Part shown: piece by piece, positions 15,816 through 25,798 of the stretch | Position numbering within the stretch: position 1 is the first letter of the stretch | Layout: every line of letters begins with the position of its first letter | From: Ignavibacteriales bacterium | GTDB taxonomy: Bacteria > Bacteroidota > Ignavibacteria > Ignavibacteriales > Melioribacteraceae | Reading direction: 5' to 3' | NCBI GenBank assembly: GCA_020061355.1 | Contig: JAGUYK010000046.1 | Location: 62,001 to 126,000, forward strand | DNA length: 64,000 nucleotides | Translations under genes and position numbers: made by a program | The notes under the pieces: generated by a model | Database searches by the model: none | What the model was told of the DNA's origin: nothing | The model's input: the letters and a program-made list of their open reading frames with translations, nothing else

Positions 15816-16418
15816 ATGTGCGGAAGATTTGAAAATAAGGTGAATGAGAACCTTTTAATTCAGATTTTGAAGGAACTTAAGCTGGATTTAATACCGGACG
15901 AATCAATTGTAAAACGTAAGCTGGAGAATATTGCACCGACGGATAAAATTTTAGCGATACGTTTTAAAGGCAATAATTTCACTTTATCGCTTATGAACTG
16001 GGGAATCAAATTCAAAGAGGATTCTCCGCTTATTTTTAACAGCCGTATTGAAACGATAAAAGAGAAAAAGTACTGGTCCTCATTGTTCGATAGGAACAGA
16101 TGCATCGTTCCGATGAGCGGTTTTTACGAATGGAAAAAAGAGGGAACAAGAAAAATACCTTATAGAATATCTTTACCTGATAAGGAAATATTTTTTGTAC
16201 CTGCACTCTATTATGAAGATAAACAAAAAAATATATACACCTCTCTCATTACAACGACTCCAAATGAATTTATAAAACCGATTCATCACCGTATGCCGGT
16301 TATTTTTGATCTCAAGACTGCAATTGAATTTTTACAAAATGATGCAAAAAGTAATTTAGACTTTTGCCTCCCTTATATTAGTTCTTGCGAAATGAAAGCA
16401 GAGCCAGTTAAACTTTAA
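15816..16418 (+). CDS. SOS response-associated peptidase (SRAP; YedK/HMCES)
   Basis: 200 residues. Starts MCGRF, giving the catalytic Cys2 that forms a thiazolidine crosslink with abasic sites in single-stranded DNA. Other family landmarks are present: MNWGIKF, NSRIET (Asn and Glu), CIVPMSGFYEWKKEG (Glu), and HHRMPVIFD (His). Protects abasic sites at stalled forks from error-prone bypass and nucleases. Its place next to dinB and the split dnaE makes a coherent damage-tolerance neighbourhood, although it is transcribed from its own promoter. Confidence 0.95.
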   Translation: MCGRFENKVNENLLIQILKELKLDLIPDESIVKRKLENIAPTDKILAIRFKGNNFTLSLMNWGIKFKEDSPLIFNSRIETIKEKKYWSSLFDRNRCIVPMSGFYEWKKEGTRKIPYRISLPDKEIFFVPALYYEDKQKNIYTSLITTTPNEFIKPIHHRMPVIFDLKTAIEFLQNDAKSNLDFCLPYISSCEMKAEPVKL

Positions 16419-16570
16419 CTTGAAATTTTGTGTTATATTGTTAGTAAGAATTTAATAATCAGATTATCATTTTATTTTTAATTAAAAAAGATCCTGAATC
16501 AACTCTGCTTGATTGATTATTCTCAAAATTGTACTTACTAATTTATTTTTAACTTTTCGGAAGATATTGT

Positions 16571-19500
16571 ATGGATTATAAAGAACTCAATAGATTATTC
16601 AGGAACATCAGTCAAGGATATGCAATCCATGAAATAATTCTTAATAGAAAAGGTAAGCCTGTCAATTACAGATTTTTAGAAGTAAATAAGTCGTTTGAAA
16701 AATTTACCGGACTTAAACGCTCAAAAATTATCGGGCAAAAAGTGCTTGATGTTCTCCCTGATCTTGAGAAATATTGGATTCAAACGTATGGAGATGTTGC
16801 ACTTAAAAATCGATCTGTCGAATTTGAAAGTTTTGCCGCACCCTTGAACAAATTTTATAAAGTTAATGCCTTCAGTCCCGAAAAAGGGAAGTTCATTACA
16901 CTCTTAACGGATATTAGTGAGATAAAAACTGCGGAGATTAATGCCAGAAAACTAAAAAGGGTTTATTCGGTATTAAATCATGTTAATCAACTAATAGTAA
17001 ATGAAAAAAATCTGAAGAAATTTTATTCGGAGGTATGCGGACTTATACTTAAACATGGCCGGTATCAAATGGTCTGGTTAGGGGTCATTGATCATAAATC
17101 AAAAGAAATATTACCGATTGCAACTTCAGGAATTAAGAAAGATTTCTTCAAAAAAACAAAGTTTGCGAAAAGAAAGTCGAAATGTATTGTAGAAAGAGCT
17201 GCTTTTGAAGGTAAAGTAAACTATTATAATGATATTCATGAAGCTTCTGAAAGAAAGTGTTGTTACAAGGAGTGTATTAAAAATAATTATCTATCTGCAA
17301 TCAGTTTACCAATAAAATCCTCGAATCATACAAATTTAATTTTAACAATTCATAGCGGGGAAACCGATTCATTCAATCCGCAAACTCTACCCCTGCTTGA
17401 TGGATTAGCAAAGGACATTGCAAATGCTCTGATATTAATCAGGCAGGAGGAACTACGGAAAAAAGCTGAAAATGTACTGCAGGAAAATGAAGTAAAACTA
17501 CTTGAGTTATATGAAAATATTCCTATTGGTATGTACAGAGCTACACCCGACGGTAAAATTCTTATAGCTAATTCTGTTTTCATTAAAATGCTCGGATATA
17601 GATCTTTTTCAGAATTGAAAAAAGTGAATATCTATAAGCATAATTTGGCACCGGGATATCAACAAAAAAAAATTAAAAGGTTGTTAAATAAAGAAGGATT
17701 GATAATTGGTTTTGAAGGTTCATTTAAGAAAAGAAATGGGGATATTATTTATTTCAGAGAAAATTCGAGAGCAATTAAAAATAAGAATGGAAGAACTCAG
17801 TATTATGAAGGTACTATTGAAGACATTACCAGTCTGAAACATTCTCTCAACAAACTTGAAATTAGCGAAGAAAGCTATAAAGGTTTGTTTAATAGTGTTG
17901 CTGAAGCAATTTATATCCAGGACAAGGATGGTAAATTCCTTGATATAAATAAGGGCTCACTTGATATGTATGGATATGATAAAAATTATTTCATTGGTAA
18001 AACACCCGAATTTCTTTCAGCACCCGGTAGAAATGATCTTAATCAAGTTGCAAAGTATGTTCGAAAAGCTTTTAATGGTAAAAACCAGGAATTTGAATTC
18101 TGGGGAATAAAAAAGAATGGAGAAGTTTTTTTAAAGAATGTTAGACTATATCCCGGTTTCTATCTTGGTAAAAGTGTTGTAATTGCAATAGCCCAGGATA
18201 TAACTGAAAAGAAGAAAGCCTTAGATTCACTTAAAGAAAGTGAAGCATCTTATAGATCTCTGATAGAATCCTCACAGGATGCCATCTATGTATTACAGGG
18301 TAGAAAACTTCAACTTGTAAATTCTGCATGGCTTAAATTATTTGGTTATTCACTTGATGAAGTTATGAGTGATGAATGGGATATTATCAAAATAGTAGCA
18401 GCCGAAAGCCGACAAAAGATAAATGAGAAGTTCAAACGAGGAATTGAAACCGGTCCCAGATCCTCCCGTTATGAAATGAAAGCTGTAACGAAAGAAGGAA
18501 AAAAACTGGATCTTGATGTAAGCGTTTCAGTTGTTAACTGGAAAGGGAAACTTGCATACCAGGGAATCTACCGTGATATTACAGAGCGTAAAAAAGCAAT
18601 TCAGGAATTGAAAGACCGTGATGCATTGTTAGAAGGTGCGGCAAAGATTGCGGAAATTTTAATGTCAACTTCCAACCTTGAGCTCTCAATAAATAATTCA
18701 CTCGGAATTATTGGCGAAGCAACAAAGGTTTCCCGGGTATATTTATTCGAAAGTAATATTGATCCATTAACTCGAAAAAGATTAATCAGTCAACGTTTCG
18801 AATGGACAAACGGACGTGTATCTGTTGAATTGCAGAATCCTGAATTGCAAAATATTTTCATCGATGATTTTTTCCCCGGTTGGTATGCAACATTTGTAAG
18901 CGGAAAGGTTATTAAAAGTTTTGTAAAGGATTTTCCTGTTAATATCCGTCGATTGATGGAACCTCAAAAAATAGTCTCATTACTTCTTGTACCGATATTT
19001 GTAAAGAATGATTTTTGGGGATTTATTGGTTTTGACGATTGTGAAAAGGAAAGAGAATGGAATGATTCCGAAATAACGGCATTGTCAATTACCGGGAATA
19101 CAATTGGTAATGCAATAGCAAGGCATTCAATTGAAGTCGAATTAAGAGAGAGCGAGAAAAAATATAGAACGATTTTTGAAAATGTTCAGGATATATTTTA
19201 TAGAGCAGACAATAATGGTATTGTTACCGAAATTAGTCCTTCGATAGAACGATATTCAGGTTTTAAACCGGAAGAGATCCTTGGTAAACCTGTAACAGAC
19301 TTTTACAATGATCCCGTTGATAGAATGAAACTTGTTAAACTTCTTCAAGAAAAGGGTGAAGTTTCTGATTTTGAAATAACTCTGAATAAAAAGGGAGGCG
19401 GAGTAATTCACACGTCTGTAAATACTCACTTGCTTAAAGATGAACGAGGTAATGTAATTGGTGTTGAAGGGACGCTCAGGGATGTTACAGAACGTAAAGC

Positions 19501-21133
19501 TGCAATGAGCCAGATACAGAAATTATTAAGGGCTATTGAAGAAAGTCCGGCTTCTGTTATCATAACTGATCGAAATGGTTTAATTGAATACGTAAATACA
19601 AAGTTCTGTAAAGTAACCGGTTTTACCCGTGAAGAAGCTATAGGTAATAAGACAAATATCATTAAGTCTGGTCTATTGGAAAACGAACTTTATGAAAAGC
19701 TCTGGCAAACAATAAATTCCGGGAAAGAATGGCATGGTGAATTTCTGAACAAGAAAAAAAATGGAGAATTATTCTGGGAAGCTGCTTCAATTTCTCCAAT
19801 AAAAAATTCAAAAGGGGTATTGACAAATTTTGTGGCTGTAAAAGAAGATATTACCGATAAAAAACTTCAATTTGAAAAATTATTACGATATCAAAATTTA
19901 TTGAACGGTGTTTCGGAAGCAGTAAGGATTCTATTGACCGAACATGATTTTGAATTCGCAATAGTTCAAGCTCTTCAAACACTTGGTAATGCCTCCGGTG
20001 TGGATAGGGCTTATATATTTGAAAATAGTATTGACCCTGAGTCCAATGAATTGTTAATGAATCTAAAATATGAATGGACTAAAAAAGGTATTGATTCACA
20101 AAGAGGAAATAGCCAATTAATTAACCTCAGTTATAAGAAATTTGCATCGACGCTATATAATAAACTGATACGGAATGAAATATTTAATTATCTCGCAAAA
20201 GATTTACCCGGTCCGGAAAAGGAGATTCTGGAATCAAGGCAAATTAAATCGATAATAATTTTTCCAATTTTCATTAAAGACAACTTTTGGGGATTTATAG
20301 GATTCGATAATGTCCATACCGAAGAACAATGGGCGAAAAGTGAAGAATCAATTCTAGTTGCAGCGGCCGCCAGTATTGGAGGGGCAATTGATAGGGAAAA
20401 TAATCGATTGGAATTGATACATGCAAAAGAGGATGCAGAAAATGCCAATCAGCTTAAATCTGAATTCCTTGCTCAAATGTCTCATGAAATTCGTTCGCCA
20501 TTAAATGTTATTCTAAATTTTTCGAATCTTATTAGAGAAGAATTTGGACCCGATATTAATAGTTCAATTCTACAATACACATCTAGTTTAGATAGCGCCG
20601 GTAAAAGAATTATTAGAACAATCGATATGATTTTAAATATGTCTGAATTGCATACAGGTTCATATCAGCCCAGAATAAAAATCTTTGATATAATTGAAAC
20701 TGTTTTAGAACCCATTATGAATGAGTATAAAAAGAGTGCTGAGTTAAAAGGATTACAACTTTATTTAAAAACGGATTTAAGGCAAGCAATTGTTAACCTG
20801 GATGAATATAGTGTTAGCCAGATATTTGTTAACCTGATTGATAATGCAATAAAATATACTATAGCGGGCGAGGTTATTATAATTGTTGAGAAGGATGATC
20901 AGGGTTGTCTGATTGTGTCTGTTAAAGATACCGGAATTGGAATTGCAAAAGAATATTTACCGAATCTTTTTGAAGCATTTTCGCAGGAAGATAGAGGTTA
21001 TACAAGAGCATATGATGGTAATGGTTTAGGTCTGGCGTTAGTGAAAAGATATTGCGAAATAAATAATATAACTATAAATGTAGAAAGTGATAAAGGAAAA
21101 GGAACAACCATGAAAGCTGTATTTAATTTATGA
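16571..21133 (+). CDS. Multi-PAS/GAF sensor histidine kinase
   Basis: 1520 residues, no obvious membrane segment, so probably cytosolic. Order by inspection: PAS (1-120), GAF (about 130-290), three PAS domains (about 305-680, each ending in an I-D/E-ITE-K type coil entry), GAF (about 690-865), two PAS (about 870-1115), GAF (about 1130-1290), then HisKA with FLAQMSHEIRSPLNVIL (phospho-acceptor His1305) and HATPase with NLIDNAIKYT, DTGIGI and GNGLGLALVK. The first GAF holds Cys-rich KCCYKECIK. No receiver domain and no neighbouring response regulator, so the partner is unknown. The second and third GAF domains look like recent copies (both with SRVYLFE/VDRAYIFE, NDFWGFIGFD). Catalytic core is close to that of the kinase at 47037. 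Confidence 0.9.
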   Translation: MDYKELNRLFRNISQGYAIHEIILNRKGKPVNYRFLEVNKSFEKFTGLKRSKIIGQKVLDVLPDLEKYWIQTYGDVALKNRSVEFESFAAPLNKFYKVNAFSPEKGKFITLLTDISEIKTAEINARKLKRVYSVLNHVNQLIVNEKNLKKFYSEVCGLILKHGRYQMVWLGVIDHKSKEILPIATSGIKKDFFKKTKFAKRKSKCIVERAAFEGKVNYYNDIHEASERKCCYKECIKNNYLSAISLPIKSSNHTNLILTIHSGETDSFNPQTLPLLDGLAKDIANALILIRQEELRKKAENVLQENEVKLLELYENIPIGMYRATPDGKILIANSVFIKMLGYRSFSELKKVNIYKHNLAPGYQQKKIKRLLNKEGLIIGFEGSFKKRNGDIIYFRENSRAIKNKNGRTQYYEGTIEDITSLKHSLNKLEISEESYKGLFNSVAEAIYIQDKDGKFLDINKGSLDMYGYDKNYFIGKTPEFLSAPGRNDLNQVAKYVRKAFNGKNQEFEFWGIKKNGEVFLKNVRLYPGFYLGKSVVIAIAQDITEKKKALDSLKESEASYRSLIESSQDAIYVLQGRKLQLVNSAWLKLFGYSLDEVMSDEWDIIKIVAAESRQKINEKFKRGIETGPRSSRYEMKAVTKEGKKLDLDVSVSVVNWKGKLAYQGIYRDITERKKAIQELKDRDALLEGAAKIAEILMSTSNLELSINNSLGIIGEATKVSRVYLFESNIDPLTRKRLISQRFEWTNGRVSVELQNPELQNIFIDDFFPGWYATFVSGKVIKSFVKDFPVNIRRLMEPQKIVSLLLVPIFVKNDFWGFIGFDDCEKEREWNDSEITALSITGNTIGNAIARHSIEVELRESEKKYRTIFENVQDIFYRADNNGIVTEISPSIERYSGFKPEEILGKPVTDFYNDPVDRMKLVKLLQEKGEVSDFEITLNKKGGGVIHTSVNTHLLKDERGNVIGVEGTLRDVTERKAAMSQIQKLLRAIEESPASVIITDRNGLIEYVNTKFCKVTGFTREEAIGNKTNIIKSGLLENELYEKLWQTINSGKEWHGEFLNKKKNGELFWEAASISPIKNSKGVLTNFVAVKEDITDKKLQFEKLLRYQNLLNGVSEAVRILLTEHDFEFAIVQALQTLGNASGVDRAYIFENSIDPESNELLMNLKYEWTKKGIDSQRGNSQLINLSYKKFASTLYNKLIRNEIFNYLAKDLPGPEKEILESRQIKSIIIFPIFIKDNFWGFIGFDNVHTEEQWAKSEESILVAAAASIGGAIDRENNRLELIHAKEDAENANQLKSEFLAQMSHEIRSPLNVILNFSNLIREEFGPDINSSILQYTSSLDSAGKRIIRTIDMILNMSELHTGSYQPRIKIFDIIETVLEPIMNEYKKSAELKGLQLYLKTDLRQAIVNLDEYSVSQIFVNLIDNAIKYTIAGEVIIIVEKDDQGCLIVSVKDTGIGIAKEYLPNLFEAFSQEDRGYTRAYDGNGLGLALVKRYCEINNITINVESDKGKGTTMKAVFNL

Positions 21134-21159
21134 TTGTTCCTTTAACTTACTTAATGATT

Positions 21160-22329
21160 CTAAAATGCTGCAATAATGCCAGTAGAAAACTGTGCATACT
21201 TTTTATCGATGTTATAAGTAAGTTCACCAATAAATCTAATATTTCTTCTCAACATATAGCCAAGACTTAATGTGCCGGTTTGATATTCCAGATCTTTGAT
21301 ATCGGATTTTACCCAATTGTAAAGTGCTACACCATACCATTTGCTCTCGTCGTCTTTGGGAGTGTAAATCAGTTCTGCAAACCCACCATTCGATTTTATG
21401 TTGGTCGCAAATGCTGTCGGCATATCATCCACTCTTGCTACATACTGAAAATTGAATTCCAATTGATCCTTAAGTTTTAAAGTCAGATCCGGTCCAAAAA
21501 TCCTTAATGAGTTTTCAAAACTATTGTTTAGATCATCTTTTAATTTTTCTTTACCGAAATAACCAAAGCCGCCAATTCTAAATCCTTCAGCTACATCTTG
21601 TGAAATCCTAACCATTACATTTTTGTACTTATCATTATCAAAGTTTCTGAGGATATTAGCATGACCAATTCCGGTGCCATTTAAAATTTCTAAAGTGAAA
21701 TCAGTACCCGTTGGCAAACCGTAAGTTAACATTATACCTCTGTCGTATGTAAGGTCTGAATTGGAAAAACCGGCAGTCGTTTTGTAAATCTGGTAATCCT
21801 CAAAGGTTAATCTTAGTTCTCTCTTGAATAATGGATCTGAAACTTGAAATTGCCCTACATACAAATCGAGATCAGTGCCGAATAGATCGTTAAACATAAT
21901 GAATGCATCTTCAATTCCGGCAACTTCGCCCCGTTCACTAAAAAAGAAATAAAAGTAATATGCAATATCCGGAGCAATCGATCCGCCTGAAAGAAATTTT
22001 AGAAGGTATGGTGCAGTTATGTCGCTCTGGTCAGAATTTTTATTGTTATATGTTACATACCCTTCCAATCTTAAAGCTACCGGGATTTCTCTTAGTAAAG
22101 AAAGATCATCATCACCGGTTTTTAAGAAATAACGTGGTGCATCTTTGTCTGATAATACAAATCCATTGCCGGCAAATTCTTCTCCATAGTCTTTTAATCT
22201 TGGGAATGGAGAATGACATGTCTGGCAACTCATATTATATTTTCTGCCGAAAGCCGGGATCCCAAAACTTGTTTCAAATAATGAAAAGAAAACAATCATA
22301 CCTATTAGTAAAACTATTATTTTTTTCAT
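21160..22329 (-). CDS. Outer-membrane barrel-like protein with one CxxCH motif
   Basis: 389 residues with a signal peptide (IIVLLIGMIVFFSLFETSFG) followed at once by FGRKYNMSCQTCHSPFPRL, one haem c attachment motif, then about 340 residues of alternating aromatic-rich strands ending in an F (TGIIAAF), typical of an outer-membrane beta barrel. Proteins of this layout occur next to multihaem cytochromes in respiratory bacteria. It starts eight bases after the stop of the multihaem cytochrome gene, so the two form an operon. A haem-tipped porin for electron passage across the outer membrane is a plausible inference. Confidence 0.7.
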   Translation of the reverse strand: MKKIIVLLIGMIVFFSLFETSFGIPAFGRKYNMSCQTCHSPFPRLKDYGEEFAGNGFVLSDKDAPRYFLKTGDDDLSLLREIPVALRLEGYVTYNNKNSDQSDITAPYLLKFLSGGSIAPDIAYYFYFFFSERGEVAGIEDAFIMFNDLFGTDLDLYVGQFQVSDPLFKRELRLTFEDYQIYKTTAGFSNSDLTYDRGIMLTYGLPTGTDFTLEILNGTGIGHANILRNFDNDKYKNVMVRISQDVAEGFRIGGFGYFGKEKLKDDLNNSFENSLRIFGPDLTLKLKDQLEFNFQYVARVDDMPTAFATNIKSNGGFAELIYTPKDDESKWYGVALYNWVKSDIKDLEYQTGTLSLGYMLRRNIRFIGELTYNIDKKYAQFSTGIIAAF

Positions 22330-22337
22330 TGGTGCAC

Positions 22338-23687
22338 CTATGGAAGAATTATTATATCAGTTGATTGTTCGTTGATTTTTACTATTTCCGATTCACTTAC
22401 CGGTACTTTAAGAAAATCTGCGACCGGTTTAACAAGTAATTGATAATTTAGAACTGCTTTTATTTTCAATTTACCTTCGGGAACTTCGTAAGGAATGTTA
22501 AAAGTGAATGTTTCAGTTTTTGTTTCCCGCGGTCCAATTCTGTAATCAACACCTAATGAAGCTGTGTTCCATTGCTGAATCGTCATCCTACCTTGTGGAT
22601 CGAAGTACGGCATCCGGAAAATTCTATCACCAACTGGAATCCCGTCTCTTTGAACACCTTTAAATTCAGAATCGTTTAATGCAATACCCATATCCTGGTA
22701 GGCGAGTATGTCACTTCCGATTAAATACTCTTCGCCAGCAAAACCTTTTTTATCAACCGGTATATGATATACTTTCCCGTTGTCATCAATTGCTTCAACA
22801 TGAAGCCAGACAATCCGATCTTCTACCGAACCTGAAGGGAATTTATGACCGGTTTTTTGATTGAACAGTACAACAGTTAATTTCACAGTTTCACCCGGTT
22901 CCGCTTCTTCAATATCCGGATATACTCTTAACTCAATCACCCCGCTAAGTTTTCCTTTATCATGTGCACCGTGGAAGAGATGAAGTCTTGCATCAGGATA
23001 TTTTGCACCCATAGATGCTGTCCTAAATTCTGCTTTGGGCATATGACAATCCTGACATTGAACTCCTTCTTTAAAGTATGGACCTTCCTTCCACTCGAGG
23101 TGAGTCGATTTTACCCAGATATCATAAGGACTTTTTTCATTATGACAAATTCCACAGAAGTCTCCTGTTTTCATCAAAGGATTCACTTCTATTTCATGGG
23201 CTGGTGAAGTAATCTCACCTTTTCTTGAAGAGTATTTTGTCTTACCCGGTTTCATAATGTAATTAAAATTATATGGTGTATCACCACTGTAACCGGTTAT
23301 GCTATGACAAACCTCGCAGGAAACTGATTCGTTAGCACGTGAATTCATACTTGGAAGCGGTGGGGGAACATCCCCTGCTAAATATGCAATGGGTGAATGA
23401 CAACCATTACATCCTGCTTTTACTTCAGCAACTTTTTCATCTTTCTCTGCGTGCGGAACTGCCAGTTTGAAATACTCAATTTCATCCCATTCATGTGTAT
23501 ATGCCTGTGACATCATTGCCTGTTTCCATTGTTGATAAAAATCAGTATGACAGGAACTGCCGCAGTACTCAGGTTTTTTAAAATCATCATATTTGAAACT
23601 GCCCAAAGTACTCTGGCAAGGAGTTGTTACATTTAAAAGTAGAATGGTTAAAATGAAGAGAAATATTCGATGATAATTCTTTACCAT
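22338..23687 (-). CDS. Multihaem c-type cytochrome (c554-like) with C-terminal beta domain
   Basis: 449 residues with a signal peptide. Four canonical haem motifs (CNGCH, CEVCH, CGICH, CQDCH) and one upstream CGSSCH that has three residues between the cysteines. Spacing and motifs such as YQQWKQAMMSQAYTH and ESVSCEVCHSITGY resemble the cytochrome c554/NrfB-like tetrahaem group. After about residue 250 the protein becomes a beta-rich domain (ETVKLTVVLFNQKTGHKFPSG) with a histidine that may serve as a ligand. Periplasmic. In operon with the barrel protein downstream. Electron donor and acceptor cannot be told. Confidence 0.82.
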   Translation of the reverse strand: MVKNYHRIFLFILTILLLNVTTPCQSTLGSFKYDDFKKPEYCGSSCHTDFYQQWKQAMMSQAYTHEWDEIEYFKLAVPHAEKDEKVAEVKAGCNGCHSPIAYLAGDVPPPLPSMNSRANESVSCEVCHSITGYSGDTPYNFNYIMKPGKTKYSSRKGEITSPAHEIEVNPLMKTGDFCGICHNEKSPYDIWVKSTHLEWKEGPYFKEGVQCQDCHMPKAEFRTASMGAKYPDARLHLFHGAHDKGKLSGVIELRVYPDIEEAEPGETVKLTVVLFNQKTGHKFPSGSVEDRIVWLHVEAIDDNGKVYHIPVDKKGFAGEEYLIGSDILAYQDMGIALNDSEFKGVQRDGIPVGDRIFRMPYFDPQGRMTIQQWNTASLGVDYRIGPRETKTETFTFNIPYEVPEGKLKIKAVLNYQLLVKPVADFLKVPVSESEIVKINEQSTDIIILP

Positions 23688-23838
23688 GATTACCTCCGGA
23701 AAAGTCGATTGAGTTTAATTCTAATTCAAACTTATAATTCTGAAAGAAGATAAGCAACACTTATTTCGCAAAGTATAATTTTTGGGTAAATCAATTCTGA
23801 TTTTTTCAATAACTTTCCCAGGTAAATTTGATTGGATA

Positions 23839-25005
23839 ATGAAAATAATTTTTCTCTTCTGTCATTTAGTATTTCTGGTTATTGCAAATGAGGTTTTTTC
23901 ACAGACAGGGATTTCAAGGAGCTTTTACCCAAATGGAATTCCAAGGTCAGAAATTTCATATGTAAATGATATCCTTGATGGTCTATCTCTTTTTTACTAT
24001 TCAAATGGAAATCTTAAATCGGAAAAAAATTACAGTCGTGGCAAACTGGTCGGTTTTGTTCGTGAATATTTTATTACTGGCTTATTGATGGAAGAATATT
24101 TTCTTAGAGAAGGAATCAAAGATGGAAGTCATAGAGTGTATTTTGAGAATGGAGCACTCAAAGAACTAATTATTTATGAAAAAGGAATTCAAATCCAAAG
24201 ATCAGGTTTTCCGTTCGATCCGAATTATATTGCACCTGTAGAGGCGTACCAAGCCGGTAATAGACAACAGCAAATGTTTGAAAAAAGGAAGGAAGTATTA
24301 ATCTGTGATGTTGAGATTTGCCCGGTTCCTGTTGGGGGAGTTAAATTAATTCAGGATAATCTTATCTATCCCGAACATGCGTTGATGTATGGACTTGAAG
24401 GGACTGTAATGTTAGTTGCTACTATTAGTGAGAGAGGTGAAGTATTAACTACCGAAATAGTAAAAGGGCTTGGATTAGGATGTGATGAAGCTGCACAGGA
24501 AGCTGTTAAAAAATCTCAGTTTATTCCAGGACAAAATTTGGGAAAAGTTGTTGAATCCAAAGTAACGCTTAACATTGAGTTCAAGATTTTTGATAGATCA
24601 TTAATTCAAGATAATGGTAATACTGCAAATCAAATTCCTGTTAAAACTAATTCTGTTTCAAAAGAAATTGCTAAGAACCTTGAAAGCAATATCGCCAAAA
24701 TAAAATGTGATTATGAAGAATGCCCGGTACCGGTTAATGGTATTAAAAGTATTAATGAATATTTTATTGTTCCTTCAATTGCAAAGCGATTGAAAATAAA
24801 AGGCGACATCATTGTTGAAATAATTCTTGATAAATATGGAATTGTAAAGGATACAAAAATTATTAAAGGTGTTGGTTATGGAATAGATGACTCTCTTGAA
24901 ATAGCCATATTGAAAACAAGATTTATTCCAGCTAAATCAAAAGGAGAGGATATCGATTCGAAGTTTCAAATAAATTATTTATTTAGCTATGAAGAACCAT
25001 TTTAA
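23839..25005 (+). CDS. Exported protein: MORN-type repeats plus two TonB C-terminal domains
   Basis: 388 residues from ATG 23839, chosen because it opens a good signal peptide (MKIIFLFCHLVFLVIANEVFSQ); a TTG 57 bases upstream would bury it. Residues 25-150 hold four repeats of the MORN_2/YwqK type (FYPNGIPRSEI, YYSNGNLKSEK, YFENGALKEL). Then two TonB_C domains, each opened by CPVPVGG or CPVPVNG and containing GTVMLVATISERGEV and GDIIVEIILDKYGIV. Lacking a TonB membrane anchor and proline linker, it is a periplasmic protein rather than a true TonB. The two TonB_C domains appear to be an internal duplication. It overlaps the convergent thioredoxin-like gene by 23 bases. Confidence 0.8.
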   Translation: MKIIFLFCHLVFLVIANEVFSQTGISRSFYPNGIPRSEISYVNDILDGLSLFYYSNGNLKSEKNYSRGKLVGFVREYFITGLLMEEYFLREGIKDGSHRVYFENGALKELIIYEKGIQIQRSGFPFDPNYIAPVEAYQAGNRQQQMFEKRKEVLICDVEICPVPVGGVKLIQDNLIYPEHALMYGLEGTVMLVATISERGEVLTTEIVKGLGLGCDEAAQEAVKKSQFIPGQNLGKVVESKVTLNIEFKIFDRSLIQDNGNTANQIPVKTNSVSKEIAKNLESNIAKIKCDYEECPVPVNGIKSINEYFIVPSIAKRLKIKGDIIVEIILDKYGIVKDTKIIKGVGYGIDDSLEIAILKTRFIPAKSKGEDIDSKFQINYLFSYEEPF

Positions 25006-25591
25006 GTGAATTCAACAGAATAAGAAATTCATCTTCAAGGTTTTTACCTTTATTATCAGCATAATAAAAATGCAACTTACTTAAAAATTCATCTTTTGAG
25101 AGCCCCTCATTTTTCCCTTTGTTAACAACTTCCTGGGCTAATTTTGGTCTTGGTCCCCATTGGAATAATTCATTCCCTTTCATGTCGAAAGCAACAAATT
25201 TGGGAATGCTTTTTAGTTGACCATCTGTAAGATATAAGTCCATTATATCAGGATTTTCATCTCGGGAAATTAATTTCAAATCTATCATTGGATTTAGTTC
25301 AGCAATTTTTGAAATATAAGGTATGTTCTGTGCCGAATCACCGCACCAATCTTCTGTAATAATCATCCATAGTTGAGGTTCATTGATTTGTAAAACAAAA
25401 TTTCTAAGATTTTCATTAACGCTATATGTCTTTAAAATCCTTGAACTTCTCTGATAATTTAATTTAGTTACAACATATTTTTCGTGTTTAGTAAATTCTT
25501 CGCTTTCTAATTTATTACTGATCATTTCCATGTTTCTTTCAACTGAAGTCCCGGTTCGTTTAACCACATCCAATACAAATTTGTTTGACAT
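24983..25591 (-). CDS. Thioredoxin family protein with CGDS active site
   Basis: 202 residues, thioredoxin fold in the Thioredoxin_9-like group: LWMIITEDWCGDSAQNIPYI, then FVAFDMKGNELFQWGPRP and a long helical C-terminus. The active site is CGDS, so the resolving cysteine of CGPC is absent and a monothiol or bacilliredoxin-like reaction is expected. No signal peptide, hence cytosolic. GGAGAA upstream of ATG 25591 supports the start. Confidence 0.85.
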   Translation of the reverse strand: MSNKFVLDVVKRTGTSVERNMEMISNKLESEEFTKHEKYVVTKLNYQRSSRILKTYSVNENLRNFVLQINEPQLWMIITEDWCGDSAQNIPYISKIAELNPMIDLKLISRDENPDIMDLYLTDGQLKSIPKFVAFDMKGNELFQWGPRPKLAQEVVNKGKNEGLSKDEFLSKLHFYYADNKGKNLEDEFLILLNSLKMVLHS

Positions 25592-25798
25592 TAATTCTCC
25601 TATAATTGGTTAGTGAACAGTAAGTATGATGACACGCTCCAGGAAAGGATTCATATAAAAGTGTACTTATTATTGTATTTATGTGTATGAAAGAAGAAAC
25701 AAAAACTTTCAAATCAGATAAAAAAAGGTTAAAAAACAGTTATATCAGCTGGCATATTTATTGATTTAAGAGGATCGAACGTCATTGAGAGGTGAGTC

